From Globodera rostochiensis (lineage: Eukaryota; Nematoda; Chromadorea; Rhabditida; Heteroderidae): DNA of 64,000 nt. Shown here piece by piece: positions 1 through 11,000 of this stretch (within the stretch, counting starts at the first letter, position 1; each line of letters opens with the position of its first letter). Where the stretch lies: the NCBI GenBank assembly GCA_018350325.1, contig JAEVLN010000002.1:4139752-4203751 (forward strand), in the 5' to 3' direction. The translations under genes were made by a program, and so were the position numbers. The notes beneath the pieces were generated by a model that saw only the letters and a program-made list of their open reading frames with translations, did no database searches and was not told where the DNA came from.

Positions 1-1330
1 CGCCGGATTCCGGACATTTTTGGGGCCGGGACGCGGATTTCGGACATTTTTGGGGCCGACGCCGGATTCGGACATTTTTGGGGCCGGGACGCGGATTCGG
101 ACATTTTTGGGGCCGGACGCCGGATTCCGGACATTTTTGGGGCGGACGCGGATTGGCCCATTTTGGGGACGCTTTCCCGGACCATTTTTGGGGCGGGACG
201 CCGCGATTCCGGACATTTTTGGGGCCGGACGGGATCCGGACATTTTGTGGCCGGGACGCCGCGATTCCGGCCATTTTTGGGGCCGGGACCGGGATTCCGG
301 ACATTTTTGGGTCCGGGACGCCGGGATTTTCGCGACATTTTTGGGGCGGACGCGGATTCCGGACATTTTTGGGGCCGGGACGCCGGACTTCGGACATTTT
401 TGGGGGGGACGCCGGATTCCGGACATTTTTTGGGGCAGGGACGCCGGATTCGGACATTTTTGGACCGGGACGCGGGATTCCGGACATTTTTGGGGCCGGG
501 ACGCCGGATTTCGGACATTTTGGGCTCGGGACGCCGGGATTCCGGACATTTTTGGGGCCGGGACGCGGATCCGGACATTTGGGGCCGGGGACGCCGGATT
601 CCGGACATTTTTGGGGCCGGGACGTCCGGATTCCGGATTTTTGGGCCGGGACGGCCGGGATTTCCGGACATTTTTGGGGCCGGGACGCCGGATTCGACAT
701 TTTTGGGGCCGGGACGCCGGATTCGGACATTTTTGGGGCCGGGGACGCGATTCGACATTTTTGGGGCCGGGACGCGGTTTCCGGACATTTTTTGGGGGCC
801 GGGACGCACGGTCCGGACATTTTTTGGGGGGACGCCGGATTCCGGACATTTTTGGGGCCGGGACGCCGGATTCCGGACATTTTTGGGGCCGGGACGCCGG
901 ATTCCGGACATTTTTGGGGCCGGGACGCCGGATTCCGGACATTTTTGGGGCCGGGACGCCGGATTCCGGACATTTTTGGGGCCGGGACGCCGGATTTCCG
1001 GACATTTTTGGGGCCGGGACGCCGGATTCCGGACATTTTTGGGGCCGGGACGCCGGATTTCGGACATTTTTGGGGCCGGGACGCCGGATTCCGGACATTT
1101 TTGGGGCCGGGACGCCGGATTTCGGACATTTTTGGGGCCGGGACGCCGGATTTCGGACATTTTTGGGGCCGGGACGCCGGATTCCGGACATTTTTGGGGC
1201 CGGGACGCCGGATTCCGGACATTTTTGGGGCCGGGACGCCGGATTTCCGGACATTTTTGGGGCCGGGACGCCGGATTTCGGACATTTTTGGGGCCGGGAC
1301 GCCGGATTCGGACATTTTTGGGGCCGGGAC
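1..1330. repeat. 31-bp GC-rich satellite array
   Basis: About 43 head-to-tail copies of a 31-bp unit. Its core reads GGACGCCGGATTCCGGACAT followed by T4-5 GGGGCCG. Copies from about 830 to 1330 are nearly identical. Copies from 1 to about 830 are full of one- or two-base losses. The three long plus-strand reading frames here (Phe/Gly/Arg/Asp-rich) only reflect a unit without stops and are not proteins. The array runs off the left edge of the window and ends at 1330 before AAAAGATGC. Confidence 0.97.
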
Positions 1331-1573
1331 AAAAGATGCTAAAGCATCAAATATCGCAGCCCTGGATTACATTCCCCCCCCCCCCTGTAGAAGGATGAAG
1401 AGTTAGAATGATAGAGAGAAGTAGTTGAAAGAAAGCGGGGTTAGCGTGTTAGAGGAAAGCAAATTGGCCATTGTTTGAAGAATTCGTATTTAAAAATCTT
1501 TCGAATTTATAATCAAATTAAGGCCCATAAATTGGTCTTTCGGATGGAAAAGGTTGGGAGGGTTTTCATCGTC
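1331..1573. other. Satellite edge and AT-rich spacer, no gene seen
   Basis: A C13 run at about 1373-1385, then a purine-rich stretch. No coding evidence was found on either strand. Confidence 0.5.
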
Positions 1574-1748
1574 TCAGTCCACCGAAGTCAAATTTTTGTT
1601 GAAAGGACAGAGCGGCCCACAAACGGAAGCACAATTCATCGCATCGCGGCGGCAATTATCTGCGCACAAAGTGCGGTTAGTCTGGTGCAAGTCGATAGCG
1701 CAGTGCATAATGCAGTCCATCAGAGTATCGTAGCACGTTTGGCAGCAG
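1574..1748 (-). CDS. Cysteine-rich C-terminal exon, unknown protein
   Basis: On the minus strand a TTCTTTAG acceptor at about 1749-1756 opens a 58-codon frame ending in TGA at 1574. The exon has ten cysteines in about 45 residues, in the order CC-x2-C, then C-x3-C, C-x3-C, C and C-x3-C-x3-C. This is typical of a small disulphide-rich extracellular domain. The upstream exons, including any signal peptide, were not found between 1750 and 2500. I do not recognise the family. The dense, regular cysteines argue for a real exon, but the gene model is incomplete. It could be a secreted protein or a relic beside the satellite. Confidence 0.45.
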
Positions 1749-1780
1749 CTAAAGAAGCTTTCAGTCACCCCATAAAATGA

Positions 1781-2558
1781 TTTAATCAGATCGGATCATT
1801 TGTGTGTAATGAATGCTTATTTTTAGAACTATGAGAATCAACGTTAGTTATCGATTATTTAATAACGAGAAATTTTGCAAAATTTTATTTCCCAAGAATT
1901 TGTGTTGCTCTTTATTAAATATTCAAATCTCTTAAAATAAAAAAGACAAACTTTCCCTCAACGCCGGGGCCAAATGGGGCAAGCAGCGAAATTACAATGG
2001 CCAGATGGAAGAATGACATTTTTTGAGGCTTTTGTTTTTGTACAAAAAAAGAATTAAATAATAAATTTTTTTATATTTTTGGAATTGGACGAGTGGAGAA
2101 TAATTTTATTTGCGAATGTAATGATGTCGGCTGCTCGCTGATAATGCTAATGGGGATATAATATTCAATGGACGACCGAATGATTCGTCAGTTAAAAATG
2201 AAAGGCTGAGAAAATTATTATGGAATTTTAACCCCTAACCCGAATTCGAAGAATTTCCTGAAAATCCGGGTGTCCAGGATCCGGGTGGGTTAAGCACCCT
2301 TATAATTTTACCATGTAAAAATTTTTCAATCTGATTTTATTACCAATTTCACAAAACCGGACTGCATATACCTAAGCGAAGCGACTCAAAGTGCACAATT
2401 TGCAATTTTATGAATTTCAACAAAAATTCTCAAATTTTCTTTAAAATTAGTATTCAAGATGCGCTAATTTTCGAGTTTGTCTAGATTCAAAATGTGTTCA
2501 ACAAAGCGTAAAATTGTATTATTGGCGTTAATTTATAGCATTTTCTTAACAAATAGAG
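1781..2558. other. AT-rich intergenic DNA with a repeat fragment
   Basis: No gene was seen. 2225-2300 holds a repeat-like stretch with the words AACCCCTAACCCG, GGGTGTCC and GGGTGGGTTAAGCACCC. It resembles the terminal 'word' tracts of the hAT-like elements elsewhere in the window, but no target duplication could be found. Confidence 0.4.
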
Positions 2559-2758
2559 ATGAAGCAGTCCATGGATGAATTGACGGAGGAAACGAAGCCA
2601 CAAGTGAATTAGTCAACAAAAAGCTCGAACAAATGGAAATTCGATCTTGAAAATGTGAATACATATTCATTTTCTTACCATTTGTTCAGAAGGCACTTCG
2701 CGCCGAGTTGGAACATCATAAACTGGTGAAAGATCACAAGACTCTGCAGACTAAGGCG
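2559..2758 (+). pseudogene. Relic N-terminal exons of an SPRY (SPRYSEC/RBP) gene
   Basis: Exon 1 (2559-2603) starts MKQSMDELTEE and ends at a CAA|GTGAAT donor. Exon 2 (from 2690, after TTTGTTCAG) reads through residues EHHKLVKDHKTLQ before the frame degenerates at about 2758. Both splice ends are phase 0. The second exon closely resembles the start of the intact minus-strand SPRY gene at 51378 ([17 protein letters not shown]). No SPRY domain follows on the plus strand up to 8 kb, so this appears to be an isolated N-terminal coiled-coil fragment. Confidence 0.55.
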
Positions 2759-2769
2759 TCCAAAAATTG

Positions 2770-3170
2770 TTATATGCACATAAAATGAAAAAATATGCAC
2801 ATAAATTTTTTCAAATTCAATATAAAATTTCCCCAAAATTCTTCAAATTCATTCATAACTGGTTAAAATTGCTGATGAGATACATTTACAAATTTTCAAG
2901 TGAAAAATGAAATGTCTTTTTTTAAAGGGTCGTCCTTTATTTAGGCTAGATTTTCAAGCATTTTTCGCGTTCTTTTTTGAATTTTCGCTTAAAAAATGTC
3001 CGAAATGTAACTTTTAAGTAACAAAAGCCGGATAAATAAAATGAAAGGCCGTGTAACGGCCCGCCTTCAGCGAGCATGCGATGACGGAGCAAGCCTATAA
3101 TCGAGGAGGGTCGAGACTCTCGAACTTACTTCATGCAGACTCTCGAACTTACTTCATGCCTATTTATATT
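2770..3170. repeat. Fragment of the GC-island foldback family
   Basis: 3018-3105 contains AACAAAAGCCGGAT, GAAAGGCCGTGTAACGGCCC and CGATGACGGAGCAAG. These match in reverse complement the sequence at about 31340-31420 inside the long foldback repeat. A short direct duplication containing CTCTCGAACTTACTTCATGC follows at about 3117-3160. No gene was seen. Confidence 0.6.
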
Positions 3171-3189
3171 TAGTCGAATTGATGGGTTA

Positions 3190-3689
3190 AAGGGGGGGGG
3201 GGGGTGAGAGAACACAAACCACTCGCCGCAGGCGTTCGCCTCCCAAAGGCATTTATTGTGGCGTTAAGGCGCCGAACGGCTGGCATGACCGACGGAACGA
3301 CAGCGACTGGCAGCAATTTGCTTCTTTGCCGTTGTGATAGACGTTTGACGTGGCACGAGGGGAAAGAAAACACACGCAGCGGAGAAAGAAACGGAAGAGA
3401 AGAAAGAAAGACAAAAGAAAGCGATGTGCTGAATAAAGAGTGCGAAGAGAAAAAGAAAGAGGGGAAGTAGATGCTAAGAAGAACAGACACGAAGAGAGAG
3501 AAAGAGACAGAGAAAGAGAGAGAGAGAAAGAAAGAGAGAGGGAGAGAAGGAGAGAAGAGAGAAAGAGCTAGAGAAAGAGAGAGAGAGAAAGAAAGAGAGA
3601 GAAAGAGGGAGAGAAGAGAGAAAGAGCTAGAGAAAGAGAGAGAGAGAAAGAAAGAGAGAGGGAGAGAAGGAGAGAAGAGAGAAAGAGCT

Positions 3690-3728
<39 letters not shown>

Positions 3729-3930
3729 AGAGAGAAAGAGATAGAGAGAGAAGAGAGAGAGAGAGAGAGGGAGAGAAGAGAGAAAGAGATAGAGAGAGAA
3801 AAGAGAGAGAGATAAATCCGAGCGTGAAGGACGTGGCAAGAAAAAGGAATGCAAAACGTGAGAAACGCAGAAAGAAGCAGATTGCGTGAAAAAGAGAGTG
3901 AGTGTGTGACATGAAGAGACATAGAGACGA
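3190..3930. repeat. G-run and purine-rich (GA)n / AGAGAAAG microsatellite tract
   Basis: A G12 run at about 3191-3203 is followed by an almost pure purine plus strand from about 3360 to 3930. Within 3500-3810 a longer unit of roughly 120 bp, containing AGAAAGAGCTAGAGAAAGAG, recurs three times with shortening. The Lys/Arg/Glu-rich plus-strand frame and Ser/Leu-rich minus-strand frames are products of the simple sequence. Confidence 0.9.
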
Positions 3931-6900
3931 ACAGAGGGCGTCAGAGAGTGAAAGTGTGCCGACCGAGCGCTGACAAATGAACGGGGGGAACAACGAACGT
4001 GTCCACCAATCAAAGGCAGAAACTGAGAGAAATTCGCATTTTTCAAAAATCCACTGAGGCCATATGGCCCCCAACGTGCGCCGCAGTGCATAGAGAGACA
4101 GAGGCGCCCGCCGCCCCCGCCCCCTCCCCCCGGGGGATGCGTGTGACACATAACTGTTCTTTATTTCAAGCGTGCGGTGTCCCATCCCCTCGCCCCCACA
4201 CATTTCACAAACAATTTAATGTTTTAGATAATTAAAATGCAAAATGATTGCACATTCGTCGATGCTTTCATCATGGGACATCGAAATGAGCTTTTATTGC
4301 AGCAAAATCATTTCACAAAACGTCCTTGTCGAATTTGACGAGGCCGTTGAATGTTTTTGTTTGGGAGCCGAAACCACTCAAATTCCATAGCTTTTATTTG
4401 GAATGTTTTTTGGTCACTGTAAAACATAAAAAAATTAAACAAAATGTTTTTTTATTTAGTTTTGTTTAGGGAGGATTTTGTCGGGTTTTGTTAAGTCTGG
4501 ACAATGAATTGATCGATAATTCTCTCCCTTCCCACGTATTTTTAAAGAAATTTTAATTTTTATGTTTTTTAAATTAAATACGTAAAATTGATTAATAAAA
4601 GAATTACACATCGTTTTATGGCCTTTTCATCTCTCAATAAATAAGAGCACCGAAAAAAGGGGGGGCATCTGTCGAGAAAAATGGGAGGGTTGGCACCGAT
4701 AGATTTGTAAAATTGGTGGATAATTTCGATAGTTTAGATTTTGTTGAATGATTTCTTGGTCGATTTTAGCAGTATTTCAACGCTTTGAACTGAGTAACTG
4801 TAAATTCAATCTCTAACTTTCCTAAGACAACTAATTTGGCGATTATCGAAAACATTTAAATTGTAATTAAAAATATTATTATTATTCTACAACCATTTTA
4901 TTTGCTGTTTTTCTCGGCACGTGGCAGTGTTTTTAGCTGGTTGAAATTGTGCTAAATACAACAGTTAGAGACACTGTCCCCTGCGGGGTAGAAAAGTTAC
5001 CGTCAACAACAACAACACAAATACGTATTTATTTATTTTGTTTATCCCCAAGAATTTGATCAGATTTAAAGGGTCGAGAAGGAGGCAACTAATTGATTGG
5101 ACGAACCGTTGCAAATCGTGGTATTTTAAATTAATTTAATTTAGTAAAATGAATTTATCAAATTTTTCTGTTTTTTTATTTGTGAATTTTTACTTTAAAT
5201 TTAATGCTATGGTTTAGGCCACCGCGGGTGTTCGTTCATCTATTAAGTATTTTGCATGAATAATTCGAACGATTTAAATAAAATAACTTATTGTGACTTT
5301 TCCAAAATCCCTTAAGAAAATTCAATTTAAAAAAAGCAATGCCAACTTACCGCTTTCTTAAATTCGAATCTCCAAAATTATTTTCGATATGAAACTCCTA
5401 AGAATGACAAGAATTCTCCCTAATACAATTAAAATTGAATTTTGTTTGTTAAATGCGTGCGAATTGTTGTACATCGACTTTTGGGATTTTTCGGAATTTG
5501 ATCTCGAAGTTTGTTCAGTTTTTTGGAATATCAATACATATCTATTATAATAAATGTTGTTTCTTATTCAAGTTTTATTTGTTTTTCAAAAAATAAACTG
5601 AATACCGGTCGGTTACCGCATTTTTAACCAATATTTGTTCGCTTTTACCGGTTCGGGACACCGCCGGAAAATTCTTTTATTTTGCTTTTTTCGGTATCCG
5701 CCGTTTTTACCTTTGCCAATATCGAAAAACGCATTCGCCGGGCACTAATCAAAATGGAAAATAATTGCAGGGGAGTTTGAAATAAAGTCCGGTGCTTATT
5801 TAAATTTTCAAATTTATTGCATTTTCTGGCGTCCAATTTGCTGAACAGACTCAGATGGGCCGGCCCATTCTTCAAATTTTTATGTTCTTCAGAATTGGGG
5901 GGGGGGGGGGGGAATTTACATTTTTTCATTTTAATCGCAGAATAAATCAACCATGACGGATGGGAGAGAACGTTTTATGGCTGCTCATTTTTTCTTTCAC
6001 CTCCATTCACTCCCCCCCCCCCAATAAATGTTCGTTCAGTGCATGCGCAAAAAGGCTGATGAACGCATTTCCCCCCGATTTTGTGACTTTTTATATTATA
6101 TTAGTTAAGGTGAGATGTAATTGTCCCCAAATCGACCATTTTCACATTTTTAAATTCATTCATGCAAATGCAAAGTGCCGCCGGCAATTTAAATTTATCG
6201 AAATTTGCTTATGTCTTTCTTCCACCCGATCACCGATTGTTTGTTGTCTATTGACCAGTGATAGGCATATTTCGGTGTTTTGGAAGTTTATTTTGTGCAA
6301 AACTTGATATCCAATCGAAGTTTCGCGCAGCAAATCGTTGCTTTTTGAACCGGTTTAATTTGCTTAAAAACTCGCAAAATCCATTCAAAATCGCCCAAAA
6401 GGATATGCGGACTGATAATGTGTATTCCTTCACTTTCCGATCACTGACTGACTGAGTGTAATGGCACTGATCAGGACCATCATTACTTATCAGATCAGGA
6501 ACACAGACGACGTGTTTTGTGTGTCCTTGTCCATGTGAATGAATTGGAGATGATGACCCAAATTGTGTGTGTGTGCGCGCTCGCTCGCGTTGATCTCGCT
6601 AAATTTCGGGTCAATTACACACCAATTAACAACCAAATGGACGGGCGACCTCAATGGCCCCCCCCCTTTTTGCCCTCTCTTTCTGAGAACGGATTTGGGG
6701 GGGGGGGGGGGGCAGAAAATCGCAACGTGGAATAAACTGCTGGAGGTCACCACCAGCACCGTTTTGAAATAATGTTAGAGGGGCGGGGTGACCATCACAG
6801 TCCAAACAAAATTCCAACTGATTGATCAGGGGGCCACGAAATTAAGGTCCGATGACCAAAGATGAGATGCCCAGGCCGGTTTATAAATGACCTTGTTGGA

Positions 6901-7950
6901 CAGACGCTTTATTATGTGGGTTAGGAGCCGCAATTTTTTGGAAAAATTTTTTTCAGACCCAATTTAGACTCAGCACATTTAACATTAACACGGGACATTT
7001 CTGCAATTTTGATTTGTTCTCAAAATTCTGGCCAATATGAATAAAGTCTGAAGAAAGTTCTTTTTACAATTCTTATCAAACGGAAGTTTCTTGCTAAGCT
7101 ATTTTTTTGGGCGGGTTGCTCCCCGAACCCCCGACATTTATCGCGTTTTTCGCCCCCGAACCCCGACATTCCCGCCCCCGAAGGGTCGGCAACCACTAAT
7201 GTATTTATTAGTCATTTATTTCCATTTATTATTTTTGGGTTAGGTCCATTTGCCGTGCATTTAATGCATTTTTTGGTGCATAATTTGTCCATTGGTATAT
7301 TATGCATAATTATAATAGTTGATTTTACCTATTCAATAATTTACATATTCGCAAATATTTATATTTAAGATTATTCGTAATGTGTTAATTTAATTGAAGG
7401 TCGTTGTTTATTTAACATTTTGCTTATAAATTTTTTTGTATTTTTATAAAATATTTTCTTAAAATTTCCAATTTTGACAAAGCGCCGAGAAATTTGCTGA
7501 TTGTCATTTTGAAGGTCGTTGCAATTGAATATTATTTATTCGATCACGGGTCTGTGGCGATTTTTGACAAAAACGACAAAACAAAGCAAAATATTGCACA
7601 AATTAACATTAATTGGATTGGTTTCACGTCGAAATGCCCACAACAGAACGACAGCAACAGCCGCAGCGTTTAATTCCGCGTCAAATTCAACAAAATCATC
7701 ACAATAACTTTATTATTAACAAACGGTGCGCCAATTCTTCTCCGCCAAAGTTTGTGAATGCCAAATTGTTGTGCCAATTCAAAAAATGCAGAATTAATTT
7801 GATATGATTGAATTGATTACGTTATGGACTTTTGTACGGCATCTTGTTTGGTTGATTTTTGAGTTTAAAACAAGTTATAGGCTTTCAAAATTTTGAATTT
7901 ACAAAATTATCGGGTAATTCCAGAATTACCCGATTTCTAAAATCACCCGT
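3931..7950. other. Gene-poor AT-rich intergenic region with G/C homopolymers and repeat scraps
   Basis: No convincing gene on either strand. Seen: a C-rich patch at 4105-4132; poly(G) or poly(C) runs at about 5897-5914, 6012-6021, 6655-6664 and 6697-6711; an element fragment at 5590-5745 with ACCGGTCGGTTACCG words, ending CGCCGGGCACTA; and another at about 7105-7197 with repeated CCCCGAACCCCCGACAT, ending GTCGGCAACCACTA. Small frames here (for example at 7519-7807) are low-complexity and have no splice-consistent partners. Confidence 0.5.
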
Positions 7951-8009
7951 AAAGCGCCCATTGATTTTTTGAATTTGGCGCCCAATTGTCCGGACACTAA
8001 GTTTGGCAG

Positions 8010-11000
8010 GCGACGGCCACAACGGCAATTGCGACCATCGCCGGCGTCCTTTTTGCTTGCCATTTGTGTCGCATTGACGCCGCCCATGGCCAACAGCACC
8101 ATCGAATGTTGTGTGGCGGCAAATGTGCCGGATGTGTGTGCCAAAACGTTGTGCAATCCGGTACGGTAAATTGAGGGCTGCTTACTGTTCACCCAAAATT
8201 TCAATTTCCCTCCCCCCCCCCCCAAAAAAACAGACTCAGCCCCCGAGCGATTTTGCCGTTTACGATGTGTTTGAAAGCAATGAATGCTCAAAACATCTGA
8301 ACCAAATCGCAAAATGTTTGGCCTCTGGAAGAGATCATTTCCAATGTTGCTCGCGTGAGGCCAAAGATTTGGACGAAAGCGCTTGCTTCGGTAATTTTTG
8401 ATTTTTTAAATAATTTATTGTCCAATTTTCAAATTAAAATTAAAAGAAAAGCCGTGTTAATTAATATAAATTGGTTTGGCATAATGCTTACCACACACAA
8501 TCCAATCAGGTTTGTGCCGAGGTGAAGGCGGGCATCATTCTTGGTATTCCTTCCAAACTTGCCTTGCCATCAACATCCGTAACATATTTTCCTGGTAATT
8601 ATTCTTATTAAAATTTCTTGAGAATATAATTTAGCTTTTAATTTAAAATGTACACGTATACCTTTAGCGCCTACTAATGTTAAAATCTTTTGAATATTTA
8701 TTTTTTATTTAAAAATTTTTGAATGAATTTCCTGCACCTAAAATTTAGCTTTTAACAACACTCCGTAAAATCATGAAAATAAATGCACATCAATCTGATA
8801 CAAATATTTCAAAACCCGGGAATTCCCGGTCACAGTCCCAACCCGGATTTTTGGTCTGGGAAAATTCTGATTCCAGAACTCTGAGTCTTTTTTATCGCTA
8901 CAAAATTATGGTTTTGAATTCGAGACTGAGCCTAAGTTTCAAGACTCAGTCTCGAATTGGACTTGCGTTCCTTTCCGACTTCCAAACGATGGCATCTCTA
9001 AAAATTTCTTTTTAGTTTACAAAGAGGATACAGAAAAAGTCCGTCACCTCCCAGAAACATCGCTTTCCAATTTATTGGCACAACTGAGGTACACTCAAAA
9101 ATTCAGAATTTGAATTCTAACCAAATTTTAAGGTCAAACTTTTGTGGGAGGAGCCCAAATTTAATGCGCATTTGGTAGACCATTATTTGATTTATGTTTA
9201 CGAGCGAAATAATGAACGAATTGACTACGAAACGGAGGTTCGAATCGCAGCAATTGGCAAAAGCGTCCAGTTGAAGTTGTTGGAGCCTGGAACTCGTGCG
9301 TCATTCTCATCATATTATTATTTATTAGCATTTTTCAAAAGGCTTCATCCCGGCTAATCTCTCAAAAAATAATTTAAATTTATCTCTGTATCTGCTCCAA
9401 TGTCGGCGGCATTCATTCACTTTAGGGTACACCGCGCGGATAATTGCTCTTGCCGAAACTGAGGGGGATGAGGAAAGTGACGACGGCGAAAGTGGGGCCC
9501 GATCGCTTCCTTCAGAAGCACATTTCAAGGTATTAAGTAAGTGATCGGGTGGGCCCACTCATTCTACGGTACGGTACGGTAGATACGGTATCGACCGATC
9601 GGTGATCAACCTCCGGTTGCCAAAAACGTCAAATTCCATTTGGACGAAGGTCCAGCAACTCTCTAATCCGGGAACAGACACTTTCGCGGGAATCGATGAT
9701 AATCATCTAATTAAAAAGCCCGAAAATGTTTAAATAATTCTAGGTTCGGGGGCGAAAACTCTTACCAAAATTTTAGGGTCGAAGTGCCAACTTTATTGTG
9801 AACAATAATAATTCCGAATAAATTTAAACCAAAGAATTATAATTGATCAATTATTCAACTAAAAAGTTACAATGAATGAATAGGAAAAATCGTTTAGACA
9901 AATGGAATGCCTCCGCAAATAAAAGCATACAAAGAACGAGTACAAGTGTCGCTAGGCGCAAATTCCGTGCTGATGGCTTGCACAATTCGAATTAGGTAAT
10001 TATATTTGATCAATTACACCGATCAAAATGTTTGGTCTGATCGATTATGATAGTATCACGGAAAATTCACTTGAATAGTTTCAGAATTGAAATTTAAATT
10101 AGGCATCATTTAAGCGGTGGTGCCTCCAGAACCGAAGAGCCGCAGATCCGTTGGGAATCCAAATCGGAAGAAAATGGACGATTTTTGCAAAAATCAGAAA
10201 ACTCTGGTGATGAAATAAAATAATGCCAAATTTGAACTTTAAATATGTTTTTGCTTAATTCAGATCGTTTCAACGAAAGCTATTACGTTTTTTCGAGGTT
10301 TAGACCGCGGGAATTGATCGCATTTCTGAAAATTAAAAAGGTGCGCTCAACCGATTTTGGCATTTGGAAATGCAAAGCGGCGAGTTTATTTAATTGTTAT
10401 TAAATTTAATTACTTTTAAATTATGCATTATAGGTAATTAGGGTTGGTATGTTTAAATGCTAAAAATTCGGTTTTGACAATTTTCTTGCGGAATTTTTCC
10501 AAAAATGCCAAAATAGGTTACAAACCAGAGCATATTTCAGGGTTTAAAAGTCGAATTATAGGCACTAAAAAGTCGCTTAATTAAAAAAAAATTGTTTTGG
10601 CTTCTTTCATCAACTTTTCTTATGCACAAAAATAGGTAAAATCTAAAAAGAAATAAATTTAAAATTTATAAAAAAATATATATAGGCTGATGAATATGGA
10701 GAATCAGAAAGCAGCATTTGGTTGACGAAAAGTTCTGTGAGGCCGCCGAATGCGCAACCGCCCGCGACCCCGTTACAATGTTGGTAGGTAATGAATTTTT
10801 ATATTTTGAAAATATTTCAACATTTTATTTTGCTTAGCGTCAAAGTTGGCGTACAAGAAAGGTTTGTAAATTTAATTGTTTTAATTCTGAATATGTCCAA
10901 TTTGTGCAAAAGTTTATTTTTGTGTTGAAGATCGAATTTGCCCATCCCCCAAAGGTGTTTATCGATGTGCGGCTCCGCGGAGGTTGAGACAAAACGTTAC

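Noticed and set aside
20..1406. Three long overlapping plus-strand reading frames (411-442 codons)
   Set aside because: They are translations of the 31-bp satellite. Length comes from a unit free of stops, and the residues simply repeat the unit.
3170..4203. Lys/Glu/Arg-rich plus-strand frame and Ser/Leu-rich minus-strand frames
   Set aside because: They are products of the GA-rich microsatellite, with no start context, splice partners or non-repetitive content.
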